In this document: one piece after another, positions 24,901 to 36,900 of the stretch
Numbering within the stretch: the first letter of the stretch is position 1
Layout of the letters: each line of letters begins with the position of its first letter
DNA from: Acanthaster planci
Taxonomy: Eukaryota > Echinodermata > Asteroidea > Valvatida > Acanthasteridae
Length of the DNA: 64,000 nt
Reading direction: 5' to 3'
Assembly: GCF_001949145.1 (NCBI RefSeq)
Contig: NW_019091450.1
Location: forward strand, 2,051,402 to 2,115,401
Notes under the pieces: model-generated
What the model was told of the DNA's origin: nothing
Databases searched by the model: none
What the model saw: the letters and a program-made list of their open reading frames with translations, nothing else
Program-made: the position numbers and the translations under genes

Positions 24901-27900
24901 TAGATTGTTTCGTCTGAAACAAAGGTCTCAAACTACAAGAATGATGTATTTTTGCAGGAAGTAGGTTGAGAGTTAATGTACTACTACAGTTTTTTTAGGT
25001 CTTGTCAACAACATTTGTATTTACTGCGGGCATTTTTAATTTTGTCCAAATTATTTGGCCTCCCTCTTCTCACCAGCACCCCAGCAAAACCCTGCAATGA
25101 AGAGCAAAAATAACTTTTGATGTTTGTCTCTTGTTTACACGCCACAGTTGTAATGATATGATACAGCTAAGCTAGGTCCGGTATGAGCCTCCAGCTGGTG
25201 TAAGAGAGGGTGCTATGGTTTCTTACCGGTAGCAACAGAGGCTCCTTTTGGTTAGAACTGAACTTCGCTTGTTCATGGATGACAATGAAAATGCACACTT
25301 GACCGTCACATCGCTACCAACAAAATGAACACTTCCAACCAATATGGCTCTTTTAAACCAATGAGGGGATGATTTTGCTGGAGGCGGATAATGGTACATG
25401 AAACTATTTCATCTAATTCATGTCTTTAGCTGTCTTTCTTCTCTATGTTATAGAGCGTTGCCATTGATGATGAAGTGGAGCTGTACAACTACATTGAGAA
25501 ATCTCACCTGACACCAGAACTAGGAGGCTATCTACAGTACTCACACCGTGATTGGGTTGCATTTAGAAAGGTGAGTCACTGAGGTCATGGTAGTGTAGAG
25601 GCTGGCTACAGTACTCACACCATCATTGTGCATTTAGAGGGGTGAGTCACTGAGGTCATGGTGGTGTAGAGGCTGGCTACAGTACTCACAGCTTGATTGT
25701 GCATTTAGAGGGGTGAGTCACTGAGGTCATGGTGGTGTAGAGGCTGGCTACAGTACTCACACCATCAATGTGCATTTAGAGGGGTGAGTCACTGAGGTCA
25801 TGGTGGTGTAGAGGCTGGCCACAGTACTCACACCTTGATTGGGTTGCATTTAGAAAGGTTAGTCACTGAGGTCATGTTGGTGTAGAGGCTGTTTACAGTA
25901 CTCACACCATCGTTGGGTTGCATTCAGAAGGGTGACGTTGTGTGCATGTCACTGAGGCTTTGGTGGTGTAGGGGTTATGTGCATTATTCTCACCATGGCT
26001 AGCTTACATTCAGAAGACAAGGTTTTGTAACCCTACATGTTCTTGAGTTCATGGTGGTGTAGGGGTTACGTGCACTACTTATTCTCCTGTTTGATGAAAC
26101 ATTGCATTCAGATATAGTTGAATTAACTTTGACTTCATTGCATTATAGACCTTTTTCCTGTGATGTCAAGATCGTGCTGGACCGCCATGTGTTGTGATGG
26201 TAATGAGTGGATAGTGTTGTGATGGTAATCTACCTAGTCAAGATAAACTACTCCAGCATGCAGCGTTCCTACATGCGCTTGTACGTGGTTGAAGCTGCCT
26301 GCAGGAATGTATGCAATCATTGTGGCCATGGCGGTCCACACGTGGTGTTTTTGTTTACATTTAGTACAATCCAGTCACGTGGATGGAAAAGGCCTGTACT
26401 TGTTCCATGCTCTTTTGGTCTTGCTGATTGGTCACTTTGATGAAGCAGTAGGAATTTGGGTGTTCTTTAATGTGGATTCTGTGTGGCATATTTGGTGCAG
26501 GTGCACTTGTAGATGTTTGGTTTCATTGTACATGTACGTGTAGATTGCTGCTAATTTGCATGAGATATTCTTTGGCTGTTATATTTTTCTTATGTTGTTC
26601 TTTTTTGCTGATTGCAGATTGTTGAGCCATTGTTTGGTAATTTTGAGTTTGTTCAAGTCAGACTTAGTGACACCTACCAACATCTTTCTGCAATGGCAAA
26701 AACAAATGTAGGACACAGTAAAGAACAGCTCCAACAAACACACAGCCAACTGCAAGAGACTTACTATGATATTAGAAGGCAAGTGTATATTTATACTAGA
26801 ATACATTCCGGGCAGGAACTTCATTCTTGAAATGGCAAGGCAATTTCTCATTTGCAAAGGGCACTTGTATTCAAAAATCAACTTGTCTGTGGGGACATTT
26901 CAATGGGCATTGAGGTAAAGACCAGGGGCATCAAGGCGATTGCCTCTGATGCCTCCGTGAACTTCCTGCCCTCAACAATCTTGTTTGTAACATTGTCACC
27001 AACTTTCAGGCATACAAACTTTACAACCGACCCAGCATTTTTGTTAATTCTCTTCTCTAGAGGATTGCAACTAGATCAAGTTCTTGATCAGTGTGAAGAG
27101 CTCCTTGCAAGATTCTCCAGCTGTGATGAAGAGGATGTATTCACTGTCTTAGCTCAGAAACCAGTTTTTAAGGAAACAAAGGAGATGGTGGAAGGATGCC
27201 GTGATCAGCTGATTGCTGCAAAGAAAAAGATTGAAGATGATTGGCATAGCACGTCTAGCTGGATCATTCAAGCTATACAGCTCATTGAGTATAGAGAGGA
27301 TGTCAATAAGGTATGTATCCTGATCAGTGCTTAAATAAATTGATAATGTCAGATTAATGTTGAGGGCAGATCATGAACCAAAATTTAAGGGCTGAATTTC
27401 TTTGTTTTTTTGGGGGGGGGCTAAATTTTTTTAAATGTAACCTTCAGTGGTCTTTTGGAGGGCTTAGGCTACCCTACCCTTTGGTACTTTTCATGCACTG
27501 GTTAACCGTGACAGTCCTCAATAGCTAATTTCAATATAATTTATACGATCACGAGGGAAACGAAAACAAAATTGATGCCCTCTCATTTTTTGCCAAATTA
27601 TCTTAGGGGGTGGGCATAGTATTGTCTTTGTCCTTCCCATTGCACTCTCTCTTCTTTAAGTTATCGATGGCATAAACATTAAAACAATGACAGCAGACTA
27701 CCTTCACAGTTTGCTGCCAACAGGTTGATAAATTGGCAGTCAATAAGCTGAACAACTTGATTGGAGAAGAGCATTCATTTTCCCTGCAGGAAACGGTGTA
27801 GTGAATCGTGAGTGATTAACAACATACAAGAGTGGATGCAAAGACATACAGACGCGTTTATTCTGTTCTGTTGGACTGTCTTTTTCAGTTACTGGATTGG

Positions 27901-30900
27901 TTGAAATCCAAGAAAGAAAGAGATCTCCAACATGTTGCTGATATCGCTGATAATCTGAGCCGTGCTGAGATGTTGTGTAATCACTTTGAGACAGGATTTC
28001 TCCTCAAGGCTGAGGTAGGCTTTTTAGTAGATTGTGACTTGCATTGTGTATGTAAGTGACTTGTGCAAGTAAACATGTGTAAATCTTTTGCATTGCTTTC
28101 ACTTTGCCCATATCTGCATCTCCTCTGCTTGAATACTGTGATATGCATGTAGAAGTTTCATTTTTTTACAATGTCGGGTTGTCAAATATTAAGACAGTTA
28201 GTCTTCATATTCTCACATTGCATCCTCTCATAAATCAGAGATTAGTCAAGTAACCTCAAAGCAGAAGTACTGCAAAGGCCTGGAAACCCTTCACTCAAAG
28301 CTGAAAGGTGTGGTAATGATGCACCTGCTACTGTAGATATTGAATTGATTGGAAAATTTGAAGGACAGTGGTACACAAAGCAAAGATCCCTGTTTTACAG
28401 TCACATTGATCAAGTTACTGTTTTGTTTCTTCCAGGAGAAAATGTCCAGGGTCAGTGACCTAGTGCAGCAGGGGGAGGAAATGGCTATGAATAATGGCAA
28501 TTCCAGCCGAGGGGAAATCATGACGCTCGCCAACACGTTGAAGCAACATTCAAAGGACTTCCAGAATGCTTTGCAGAAACACCAGCACATTCTACAGTCA
28601 GTCTATCGGTTTCATCAACTCTACAATGAGGTGAGTGCTGTGCTGTTGACACTTCATCTGTGGATTCTGTCTTTTGATTCTTGCCAACACCAATGGTTTT
28701 TTGAGAAAGGAACCTTTTTCCGTTTTCTTCATTTCTGCCAAAGCATACTTTCTTGTTTTATTTTCACCTGAATCAAGCTCATATTAAGGATTTTTTCATA
28801 TTTGTTTTTTACTCCAGGCACGACGCTGGTACATCAGTTGCATCAAATTTCTGCCCCCTGACCTGTACGACCTCTACACTGACCTTAAATCACACTCACA
28901 AAGTCATGATTCCCAGGCATTACGTCTCCAGTGGGAGGAAGATGTTAGACGGTTTCTGCACAAACACCCCTTGATGGCAAAAGAAGAGTTGAAGCAAGTG
29001 AAGCTGATACCTGAGGACATTGGAGCCGCTTCACTAAAGAAGAAAGGACGACTACTGTCCTACAGGTAGATTTTTATTTCTGGTAATGACACCAAGGATT
29101 CCTCAAAAGTGCCCTAGGCGCTGTAGCTTGCAAGCCTGTGGAGAGGAGAAAGTGAGAAGCAGAGGTGGGAGGAAAACCCCAGGGGAATATTCTGGGTAAA
29201 ACTTATGGAGTCAGGTAGGCACAGAAAACCCAATCCACATATAGGCCAAGCCAGGTTTTGAACCCGGACCACAGAGGTGAAAGGTAAGGAAAGAAGTACC
29301 ATGCCAACCTGACTCCCCCACATTAAACAGATCGTGGTGTCACTAAACATGACGCATAATATCAAGCACTTTTATAAAAAATTACTTTGGGAATACCTCA
29401 TTTTTCTTCAAGAAATAATACATGTATCTCTGGTCTCTTTTTTATTTCCTAAAGTACCATTTATGATTGGATAGCTCTGGCTTCATATCATTCACCTTGC
29501 ATTCAACTCTCCTAGCACCTCCTTGAATTGCCTCCTGTTTTTTAATTCTACTTTTACAAGGACAAAGGGGCTCAGCCTCATTATACCACAAACTTCCCAA
29601 TTATTCATAACTACAAAAAGTCACAGGTGTTATTGTTTCTCTTCTTCCACTGTGATGCAGGTGCCTCATTTTGACAAATTTACTAAGTCACAGACTGAAG
29701 ATCTCTGCTTCAAACATCAGAGACATCCTGAAATGGCAGTCAGAAATTCGCAATCGATCAGATGATTCAGCATCCCATCAAAGTGAAAGACTGCCCTCTA
29801 GTGATCGAATGCATAAAGTATCGTCATCAAATAGTCTGGATTCATCAGATCAAACCAGACACGAGAAACCAGATAAAGGGAGACAGGGTAAAAGTCATTT
29901 GGCAAAGACAAAAGTTGAGAAAGAAGATTTCCATAACAGAGGTACACAAACCCCAGACAGGGTCAGAAGACACAACAAACAGAGAGACATATATCCCGAT
30001 AACAGTAATTCTGTTGAAGATACAGATGACGATCCCTTGATTCAAAAGATAGGGCATCCAGGTTCATTCTATGACAAATACAGTAACAGACAGGGTCAAA
30101 TAATGAGTGATGATGATGCTGCTGACGGTATTAGAAAAACCCAGGAGGATGTACAAAGAAACAAAAACATCTCAACGATGGCTGAGCGGGAAATAGCTCA
30201 CGCACAGCAGGCATCGGTATCACAGCCAACTGTCCTTACAGAACAGACTGTGAGAGGTCACTCGCCATCAAGGCAGTCCTCTAGGGAATATAGCTCACAA
30301 AAGTATGGCATATATGGAGATTCTGATTTTGAAGATGATACTGCAGTGACCATACATCATAAGGGACATCCTCCTTTGCCACAAGGACTCTCAGAATACC
30401 TGTTGCCTGGCAACCAGATGCATCATCAAGATAATCACTTCATCTTGTCATCTTCAGATCCTTCCAATGTTGTTGGTGAGAATCAGATATCAAACTATGG
30501 GTTAATGCAGCCAGACCCAACCCAGACCACGAGATATCCTCCCCAACTTGGTGCATATGACGCACATTCACAGCATACAGCAGTTCCTAACGGCGCACCT
30601 GCTATCCTCAACACCAATCAAAGCTCCTCCTTAGACTTGCATTCGCAACCAGAGAATCGCACTTCACCTTACCAGCTGCGTCCTACCTCGTCATCGCAAA
30701 GGTCTTTGCCACAACGACCTCCAATGAGCTTCCATGGTAGCTTGATGAATATTCATCAATTACATGTGGACAATGATTTCTCTGCAACGGGTGAACCACA
30801 TGCTAGGCACAATGAAGTACTGAACAGTTCTCCACTTACAAAGCATAGAAGTTTGATCAACCTGAGTCAATCCCCAATTATGGATCAAACACATAGTGGA

Positions 30901-33900
30901 ATTATTCAGAACAACTCAATTCAGACATCACCTGTAAGATCAAATCACAAAGTGTATTCATCTCCAAGCAGTGGGGGTAATGCCTCCATGCAGGATAGCA
31001 GAATATACCTCGCAGAAGATGGCTCTGTAAATCCATACTGGTCTGTACGGCCATTGCTGCAACATGGAATGTCAGAACCAAATGTTAATACTCCATTTCA
31101 TGATGATGTGGCCTCTCCATACAGTCAGGTTCTAACTAACTTAATGACTGTACGCCAAGTAACAAGTGCCAGACCATTCAGGTCAAGAAAACGGCCAAAT
31201 TTAGCTCACTCCAAGTCAAAGAAAATAAATACTCTGGATTCTCATTCTGTATCTCGTAGTGAAATGGATCTACAGTCTGTGCCACGGAACCATTCACTTC
31301 CAAATGGTCTGTCCGTCTCAGAACAAGCATTGCATCACGATGAACCTAGCCATGAACAAAGCTCACCACCAAATATCACGGCATCAGCTTATCCTAGCGT
31401 TGTTGGATCTGACCCCCAGGTTGAGTATTATAAGAAATTGTATTCCTCATCTACACCACAGTTAAACCATTCTACCTCTGCATCAGGACACAAAAAAAGA
31501 GAGTACACTTTGGATCCTTCCGGTCATACATGGATGCACGATATCCCAGTAACTCAGACGAGACGTTCACCACAACTCTCTGCTCGGATACCATCATCTC
31601 TTCCTCTGTCTCCTCTTGCTCTTCTTGAGTTAGAGGTTGCCAAGGAAACCATGGATGCTAAGGATGCTAAAATAGAGGATGAATATAATGAGGAGCAGAA
31701 GAGAAGGCAAGGTGTGATTGACAGCATTGTTAACCAATCAAAATCAAGTATCATATCACATGATGAGAGAGCTTCCCTTGACCGAATCCAGTCAAAGGGT
31801 CATAAAGGTCGTAGTTTGGAAAAGAGGAAAAAACATGCAAATGCACTGAGTCCCCCAAGAAATGTGGATGAAAAACTGAGAAATTCCTCCCCTAATGTAT
31901 TCATTTCTAGAGAGGGGCAGTACTTGTCACTTCACCAGAATGGACAGTCATCTTCCTTTCAGCCTCAAGAAGTCGGCATGAAGTTGGAGAATGGCTGGAA
32001 GAGGCATTTCAGAGATTCATTTGTGTCTCCAGTGGTAGCTTACCATTCCACACCAGTGTCAGTCCACAGACCAAGTGCTAAGCATCAGTTTAGCCTGTCT
32101 ACAACACTCCCCCAAGATCAACAAATTCAAGCTCTTCTCACCTCAAATGAACGTGATTACAGACAGCGCGAACAGTTAGTTGGCAATGCCCAGAGGCATA
32201 CTGTATACAAAGTAGGTGAAAGCCCTGGCATATCAACTGCTGTGTATCCGAGGGACCAGGTTAGAAGACGACAAGCAGAGATGAATTGGAGACAGGAACA
32301 TCTGAGGGAGTTAGACTTATCACCTAAGACTCAACCTCATCTTCTTGGTCCTCATTTGAGGGATGAAACCTCATCAGAACCTCTTTCTGACTGGAGGGAG
32401 CAACATTTACAAGATCTTGGGATAACACCAAGCATGCCGCAGTCTAACTTGAGATACAATCCAACCAGCAGAAATCCTTCAAGTATTTCTGCCTCAGAGG
32501 ATTATGACTGGAGAAATCAGCATCTGATAGACCTGGGAATATCCCCAAACATGCATCAATTTACAGGAAATCAAGTTCCAACTCAGGCAGAGACGTCTGT
32601 CGGTTTTTTAATTGAAGGAACTAAAAATGACTGGAGGAAGCAACATCTGTTGGAACTTGGTTTATCCCCCAACATGCATCTCTCTAGACAAAAGCAACGT
32701 TCGGTCATTGAGAGAGAGAGTACTAGGAACCTGGAGTCAAACTCTGCCTTGGGTCTGAACAAGCCAGTAGAACCGATAGCGTGTCAGAGAGCTGTGACAA
32801 GGTCTGTTGACCTTAGAGATAGTGTACAAAATATTGCTCCGATGACCGGCAGATCACAAGGTGTTAATGAGAGCGGGCGGAGTTTGGATGATATGGACGA
32901 GATCCACCAACTTACGGATGAAACAGCCAAAAAGAGGTAAGTGTGCTGATCACATTTGCTTACTATTCTCCATGATGTTTCTGCAAAGTCGGGAGTCTTG
33001 GGTTCGAATCCCTCCCTAGCCAGCTTGTGATTTTTTTCGAACACTTGAACCACACTGAGAATACTGTGTGAATATATCTGCATGAACACTATTGTAAGGA
33101 CAGATGCTTATATAAACCTAACATGCCTATGCAGAGTCAAATATCATTGGGTCATAGTTGAAAGAAGTATTGCACCATCAACAACCCAAAACTGTTTTCA
33201 TTGTGTTGAGTCCATCCTTAATCTTGTCAATGCCATCAAGAAAGGATTTTACAGTGACAATGTTAACCGTAACCTTACATAATACTGAAAATTTCTGCTT
33301 AGTAGTAAAATGTAGCGTACAGCGCTGCTGCTTGTAAGAGGACATGACCTTATTGTTCTCTGAACCCACAAAATACAAAAGATAAGACAATGTACATGTA
33401 CCATACAGTGCTGTGGCACTATGACTGATGATGATGCTGTTTTCTGTACGAGTAACAATGGAGGGTGCCCTAGCCCGAAGTAGTAATTTGTAGAGCTAGG
33501 TCCTTCACGCACAGACTACTGCTCAGTATTTTGTACATGTAGTACTGAGTACTGTAAGCCAAATAATATGCTTGGGTAAGGGTTAATAAGAGGACCTGTG
33601 ATAACAGGAACCTTGCACGTATGTGTGTATTATTAGAGATAAAAACAATGAAAGGTAAGATTTGGGACCTAAAATTTCCTTGTTATAAGCAGAATCTTTA
33701 TTAACCATGTTAACAGTGCTTTTATTAAGAGGTTTGACTGTATAGGACTTCAAAGGGATCCTATGAAGACTGTATGAAAATAACGTTAGTTCTCTCTGAA
33801 GATGCACTCAGTACCGGGGGGGGGTAGATGCAAATGATTTGCTTTTGAAGTTACCAAACCCTTCCTTCTGTTTATTGTCCAGTTTTAGATTTGCACACCT

Positions 33901-36900
33901 ATCTGATGAGACCATCTTAGATGCTGAAGAGAAAGTGCAAGAGGAGTTAGCTCAGAAGCTTCACCTGCTTGAACTTAAACTGAAGGTATGACAGTTTCTT
34001 CTGTAGCAAAATTGTACCACAAGTGTCCAATGACTTGGTTTGGTAGCATTGGAAATTAAATTGGAACTGCATGCATGCTGTTTTCTGTACGAGTAACAAT
34101 GGAGGGTGCCCTAGCCCGAAGTAGTAATTTGTAGAGCTAGGTCCTTCACGCACAGACTTCTCGTTGAGTTTTGTTTCACGTTAGATTCCATTTGTCTATT
34201 TCTTTTACAATCATGCATGTTCAGTAGGGGTGAGATTTGTCCGATTTTGTCTAGATTTTCCCGTTATTTTGTGTGAAATGTGTTCAAGTTATAGGGATTT
34301 CTTTTTTGCATGGATTTGCTGAAAAGGAGATTTTATCATCATACCAATTCTGCAAGAAAGTGAATGCAGCACTTGCGGAAATTTAAGTTTAGAGCATGTT
34401 TCTTTGAGTTGTTACTCCTGCTATAATGCAATGGAATGCTGATGAATAGTGGTGTACACATGTATGTGTGAAACTGTAAGGACTTCGCATAACTCTTAGC
34501 TGTATGCACAGGCCATGCCCTTAGGTACTATCCGTATATATATTAGGGCGAATATTTTAACAAAGCTGTTGATTGGTAAAACAAAAACATTTTGGCATTT
34601 AGCCAATCAGTTTCATTTATTGAAACGTTCTCAGCTCCTAAGGGAATCTGCATCCTTTTGTATTCAGGTGACCACTGCTTCATTAATAGAGTACTTAAGT
34701 GTGACGTCACAGTGAATAAGAAAACGAATGGATTATGCGTGCGTGTTGGTTCACGTGCTGGTTCACGTGTTGGTTCTCGTGCTAATGCCCTTTACACACT
34801 TACATGTATTGTGTGTGTGGCGTATTCACTTTGGTACTCCATACTGCTGCTGTTTTAACCAAGTGAGAAAGTTGTGTTGAATGCTTGTTCTGCCCCACTT
34901 AATTTTTCTTTATTGGATTCTAAGAATTTAATGCAGAGTTTCACAAAAAAGAATGAAAGTGCATTTGAAATTTATGTAATCGCATTTGTGTCATAAACTG
35001 TTTCTCTTGAAATACAGGTGCACTGCATCCTCTGGAGGTAGGCAAGGAAGAATAACTCCAGATGAACTATAGTACATGGCTCATTAAAGCCGTTTGGTTT
35101 TGTTTTTCCATTACAGGCGGAAGAGACGTCACTGATGTACAGCGACTTACTTGATACAGAAAAGGCAGGTCTGAACCTTGAACTGAGAGATTTAGATCAA
35201 GAAGAAGCAGCATTACAGAGAGACACAAACCATCAAGGGATTTCTCATCTGATACAGCTTAATGGTGATGTCAGACCCACACATCTGATTGGTCAGCGCA
35301 ATCAGCAGGTAGCTAAATCTCCTCAACCGACACCGTCTGAGGAAAATGTCCTCTCACAGCGCTTTAAGAGGAGTCAACCTGTGCATGCCAGTCAGCACCC
35401 TGGTCAACCAGGAAAGATCCAGGGTGATCAGTACACTGCAGTTAATAAGGACCAGTCCAGTCATCCACGTCTGCTACAGGGTGCTGTTCAGCCATCAGTT
35501 ACTTGGACAACTCAATGTCAGGAAGCGAATCAGCATCGTGGCTACCACGCAACACTCAGCAATGCTGATTCTGCTAAGCAGGTGAAAGCTCAGTTATTGT
35601 TTAATGATAATGACGAAGGAGCTAAAAATGGAGCAAAGAAGCTGCCTCAAGAAAGTGTTGGTTCAAGAGATGTGCTTCAAAAGATAGGTTCTGGCACAGT
35701 TAAAATCATGGAGAAGTCTTTGTACAAAGTTAACCCTAACCAATCTGATATAATTGAGTACAAATCTTATAATGGTACCAGTGATGTAAATAAAGTCAAG
35801 GATAAGGCTAATGGAGATATTCATGTTGCAAATACCCAAGATGTACTTGATGATCAGCATCATACAGTCAGTGCACAGGTGCAGGACCATTCAGTGGCTG
35901 GAGCTGATGCTAAGCAAATTGATTTAGTCAACCATCATGGCAACATTGATGCACAGAAATCTGCTGATTCTGGGAGACGTATTGTCAACTCTGTCTCTGG
36001 TTATGGAGAAGGTCAGGAGCTGGTTGACAAACCAGCTAAAGATGACTCCTCCATGCTGGTATTACCCGACAACAGATATAATGGTGGGAGTAGAGAACCG
36101 ACTAGAAAGGAACCCAACGGGGTCATGAAGGAAGAGAAAAATGAATCTGATAAGTCAGTCACTAATGCAACAAAGAGACATCAGGCTCTTGTAAATTCTA
36201 GAGATGTGGAGATAAAAGAGCTTGTTGACAATGAAAGAATGCTGGAGGCAGACAGAGTTGTTCCAAGGGAAGATTTGAAACAAACTTTGTCCGAGAGAGA
36301 TCATACTGCAGCTGACTACATAGCCTGTGCATTAGGGATGGACTTTGTGAATGACAAGGCCAGTTTGACTGTCCAGCCATACAGCAACTCAAGTAAGTCT
36401 ATCACACAGCAGCTTGATGAGCAGAGGCTTGAATTGAATAATCAGAACACTCCTCGTGTTAATTTGCCAAAGTCGCAAGGTAGCTTAGATGAAGGTCCTT
36501 GCTCTCCAATACGGCAGTGGTTGAAGGAAAAGGAAAGTTTAGAAATAGAAAGTGGACAGTCAGGTTATTCTGAGCAAAATTTGACCGGTAGAGTTGAGGA
36601 TGAAAAGATATCAAACGTTGATTTTGCTCATTCTGCTGTTGAATCACCAATAAATGCAAGCCATGCCCAAAGTCCAACAATGAGAGCACAGAGTACTTCA
36701 CCCATTAGACAGTGGCTAAGGGAACAAGAAGAGAAAGAAGCTCGCTTGAAACAAGACAGTTCAATGATTGATTTGGGGAAAGGCTCTGATGTGAGGCCTG
36801 TGGGTTCATCAGGTGACTTAGAGAGCTCTAGGGATTTGAAACAGAGTCCTGATTCCACTAGACGACGGACTAATTCATTAATTCCAATACCCGTTGATTC

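Noticed and set aside
26852-27060. Upstream part of a 160-codon frame before exon 8 of the Sec14-spectrin gene
   Set aside because: It is intron sequence lying in the dispersed repeat shared with 55971-56124; the exon starts at the TCTAG acceptor at 27060.
29661-32936. Intronless retrogene or transposon frame
   Set aside because: The long frame has a good acceptor and donor, and its phase joins both neighbours, so it is a giant exon of the host gene.
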